DNA of 24,392 bases from a virus. A program made the translations under genes and the position numbers. The notes beneath the pieces were generated by a model that saw only the letters and a list, made by a program, of their open reading frames with translations, was not told the DNA's origin and did not search any database. Where the stretch lies: the IMG/VR virus record IMGVR_UViG_3300037042_000841, positions 1 to 24,392 of that record. One strand, 5' to 3'. Position 1 is the stretch's first letter. Every line of letters starts with the position of its first letter. This document shows, in pieces, positions 22,846 through 24,392 of the stretch.

Positions 22846-22979
22846 TTCTTTCTCCAGTACATACTATGGATTGCTTTAGTGCATCTTCTTATAGGTGATA
22901 TGTATTCATACTTAAACTTACCATCTCTTTTGGCTTCTAAGAACCATGCTATACGACAGCGCCTATTTGTAATCTTCAT
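22842..22979 (-). CDS. Tiny basic phage protein (45 aa)
   Basis: A 45-residue Lys/Arg-rich frame (starts MKITNRRCRIAWFLEAKRDG) between the VRR-NUC gene and the 56-residue gene, ending in an ATGA overlap with the latter. Its GAGG is rather far from the ATG. Aromatic plus basic composition suggests nucleic-acid or protein binding, which is only a guess. Confidence 0.5.
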   Translation of the reverse strand: MKITNRRCRIAWFLEAKRDGKFKYEYISPIRRCTKAIHSMYWRKK

Positions 22980-22991
22980 TTGTTAATGCCC

Positions 22992-23354
22992 TCATCTATT
23001 TCGTTCTATAGCATACTTACGTTCAAGAGCCACCATACTAGCCCCCTCAAAAGTACTGTAGTGTTTGCTTAAACTGTTTATTATATCTGGAAGTTGGTCT
23101 ACGTTCTCTGCATTTATACAGATGCCAGTTCCTCCGTTCGTTATAATCCTACCTAACTCACGCTCCTGTAACGTCGTTGGCTTAAGATTATCAGCCTTGC
23201 ACTCAATAGCTAAGAAGCACCCTCGCACACAGCATATGATATCTGGAATAGCTGACCTACCGTAACCATTAGCCGCTGGAAAGAAATACCATACCCCTGC
23301 GTTATCTAATATCTTCTTAACCTTATCTTTAACTACGCCCTCTTTAGTTCTCAT
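22992..23354 (-). CDS. VRR-NUC family PD-(D/E)XK nuclease
   Basis: A 120-residue single-domain nuclease. Seen elements: a leading KEG helix (E5), IPDII with D38, AIECK with E51 and K53, then TTLQERELGRI (Q63) and NGGTGICI. This is the order and length of phage VRR-NUC proteins, which cut branched or flap DNA; Holliday-junction resolution or genome processing is the likely job. I start at ATG 23354 and not the GTG at 23363, which has its GAGG too close. The start overlaps the preceding HTH gene by 11 bases. Confidence 0.85.
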   Translation of the reverse strand: MRTKEGVVKDKVKKILDNAGVWYFFPAANGYGRSAIPDIICCVRGCFLAIECKADNLKPTTLQERELGRIITNGGTGICINAENVDQLPDIINSLSKHYSTFEGASMVALERKYAIERNR

Positions 23355-23604
23355 AATCTTCACCCTCTATATCTATATGGTCTCCCACTCTTGGCATTAC
23401 TTCACCTGTTACTTTATTATAATATTCTGCTAACGCTATGCCCTCATACTCTGTGTACCAATGCGCTGGGGGGTCTTTAGATTCTTGCTTGACAGTACTT
23501 AACGTACTGATAGGTGCTCCCATTGTTCTAGCCATAGAAGCTAAACTGTACCCCCTGCTGTATAAGACTTTTAGTGCTAATGCAAAATCAATGTCCCTGT
23601 CCAT
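23344..23604 (-). CDS. Small HTH regulator-like protein (86 aa)
   Basis: Residues about 12-40 (VLYSRGYSLASMARTMGAPISTLSTVKQ) fit a helix-turn-helix with the loop before STLSTV, followed by PPAHWYTEYEGIALAEYY. Phage transcription regulators of this form are common. The start has GGAGG seven bases upstream and overlaps the preceding gene by 17 bases, so it belongs to the same transcript as the AlpA-like gene. Its targets are unknown. Confidence 0.7.
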   Translation of the reverse strand: MDRDIDFALALKVLYSRGYSLASMARTMGAPISTLSTVKQESKDPPAHWYTEYEGIALAEYYNKVTGEVMPRVGDHIDIEGEDYEN

Positions 23605-24205
23605 TGTTCACCCTCCCATCTATTAACTGTTTAAGTCTTATATCATCACAATACTTAACTACTTTTTTATTTTTACGTAAGAAATTTATTGTTAGTATTG
23701 CATTGCCAGATATAGTTATCCGATTCTTCTTAGTAGAGCATGGGTCAAATGCTAGTAAGTCTATTATGTAAGGTAGCCATTCGTCTATCTCAGCTTTGTT
23801 ATAAACTTTACTACCATCCATCATAATATACATATGCTTAGGCATCATATAGCGTGGGTTTACTGCTACTTTAGACCTCAGTTTAGAGTATGTAATACCT
23901 ATTATTTTAGCTAGTTCAGCCATGTTATACGCATTGTCGTCCTTTTCAGCTCTGAGTGTCTCTACTGATTTAGTGCGGTTAGGGATACGTTTAGGTATCT
24001 TAGGGACTTCAACAATTACACCCTCTGTTCTTAATTTCTCTGCGAGTGCGGCGGCTTTCCTAATAGCTGTCTTCTCCCTCTTCTCTGCATTAAGAACCTC
24101 CTTGTTCCGGTGATAGTATTTCCTAGCGTCCTCCCTTTTTTTCTCAAGGTTATCTTTATAATATTGTTTACGGTATTTCATTTGTGTGGTATCTTTATTA
24201 CTCAT
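23588..24205 (-). CDS. AlpA/MerR-like HTH protein with basic N-terminus (205 aa)
   Basis: Residues 8-60 are a highly charged helical region (YRKQYYKDNLEKKREDARKY and on) of the type preceding DNA-binding or nuclease domains in phage proteins. Residues 95-146 (MAELAKIIGITYSKLR...YNKAEIDEWLPYI) look like an AlpA/excisionase-type winged helix. No catalytic residues of GIY-YIG or HNH type were seen. It is the first complete gene of the leftward block, which suits an early regulator. AGGA lies upstream of ATG 24205. Confidence 0.65.
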   Translation of the reverse strand: MSNKDTTQMKYRKQYYKDNLEKKREDARKYYHRNKEVLNAEKREKTAIRKAAALAEKLRTEGVIVEVPKIPKRIPNRTKSVETLRAEKDDNAYNMAELAKIIGITYSKLRSKVAVNPRYMMPKHMYIMMDGSKVYNKAEIDEWLPYIIDLLAFDPCSTKKNRITISGNAILTINFLRKNKKVVKYCDDIRLKQLIDGRVNNGQGH

Positions 24206-24241
24206 TGTATTAATCCTGATGTGTGCGCTTTGCGCTCATGT

Positions 24242-24272
24242 GGGCTACCTTAAAAAAGTAGCCCTTTTTTTT
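24242..24272 (+). terminator. Rightward Rho-independent terminator
   Basis: Plus strand GGGCTAC (24242-24248), nine-base loop, GTAGCCC (24258-24264), then eight T. On the minus strand no T-run follows, so as a terminator it acts rightward, although all nearby genes are leftward. A second small hairpin, GCGC-TTT-GCGC, lies at 24225-24235. Confidence 0.75.
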
Positions 24273-24277
24273 GTTTA

Positions 24278-24392
24278 TTACTCGCTTTGCTGTGTGTCTA
24301 GCAATGGAGTATCTTCTACCTTAAACTGCGATTCATTCAATCGGTTATCTAAGTCTTCGTCTACTCTAATCTGCATTCTTTGTTGTAGGTAG
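24278..24392 (-). CDS. 3' end of a gene cut by the window edge
   Basis: A minus-strand frame enters from the right edge and stops with TAA at 24278-24280. The visible 37 or so residues include MQIRVDEDLDNRLNESQF and an acidic tail ending in QQSE. It is in line with the leftward genes. Too little is visible to name a family; an internal Met means it might also be a short complete gene. Confidence 0.45.
   Translation of the reverse strand, partial: YLQQRMQIRVDEDLDNRLNESQFKVEDTPLLDTQQSE

Noticed and set aside
24186-24392. Plus-strand 68-residue hydrophobic frame at the right edge
   Set aside because: It runs through the start of the 205-residue gene and through a rightward terminator and has no Shine-Dalgarno; the minus-strand frame fits better.

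Overview
The window looks like part of the genome of an AT-rich, double-stranded DNA tailed phage, probably a podovirus-type phage of aquatic bacteria. The reasons are very dense packing (start/stop codons overlap at almost every junction in the leftward half), a giant virion-type polyvalent protein, and a complete phage-style replication set: family A DNA polymerase, primase-helicase, SNF2 helicase, Cas4-like nuclease and VRR-NUC nuclease. No integrase, tRNA, rRNA, insertion sequence or CRISPR array was seen. The host is uncertain. A phage-borne RNA polymerase alpha C-terminal domain resembles the gamma/betaproteobacterial version most closely, which weakly points to such a host.

Layout. The left 10.4 kb is read rightward and holds two long structural genes. 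The first (2-3280, cut off by the window edge) is a Gln/Gly/Ala-rich virion protein with two separate tandem arrays, each five 42-bp units. The second (3311-10429) is a 2372-residue protein with an HExxH metallopeptidase motif and a C-terminal region resembling large polyvalent proteins; it is probably packaged and ejected with the DNA. From 10426 to the right edge everything is read leftward. The two blocks converge with no gap: both stop codons lie in one TTAA.

The leftward block, in transcription order from the right edge, has: the tail of a gene cut by the edge; an AlpA/MerR-like HTH protein; a second HTH protein; a VRR-NUC nuclease; about fifteen very small early-type genes, one carrying the alpha-CTD homologue and one a DUF3310 protein; DNA polymerase A; a Cas4-like exonuclease and an HNH-like protein behind a good sigma70-type promoter; an SNF2 helicase; a 137-residue accessory protein; a probable ssDNA-binding protein; an HTH protein; a strong terminator; an AEP/DUF927 primase-helicase; and a 67-residue protein. 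Together these suggest early regulatory genes first, then replication and recombination genes, all on one strand. Host RNA polymerase probably does the transcription, since no phage RNA polymerase is seen and a sigma70-type promoter and an alpha-CTD homologue are present.

Several small genes (23-56 codons) are reported from my own reading of the sequence, and several starts were moved to ATG codons with better Shine-Dalgarno sequences. The points most worth following are the alpha-CTD fusion protein, the terminator with a competing hairpin before the primase-helicase, the twin 5 x 42 bp arrays, and the tiny 23-codon gene that exactly fills the space between its neighbours.
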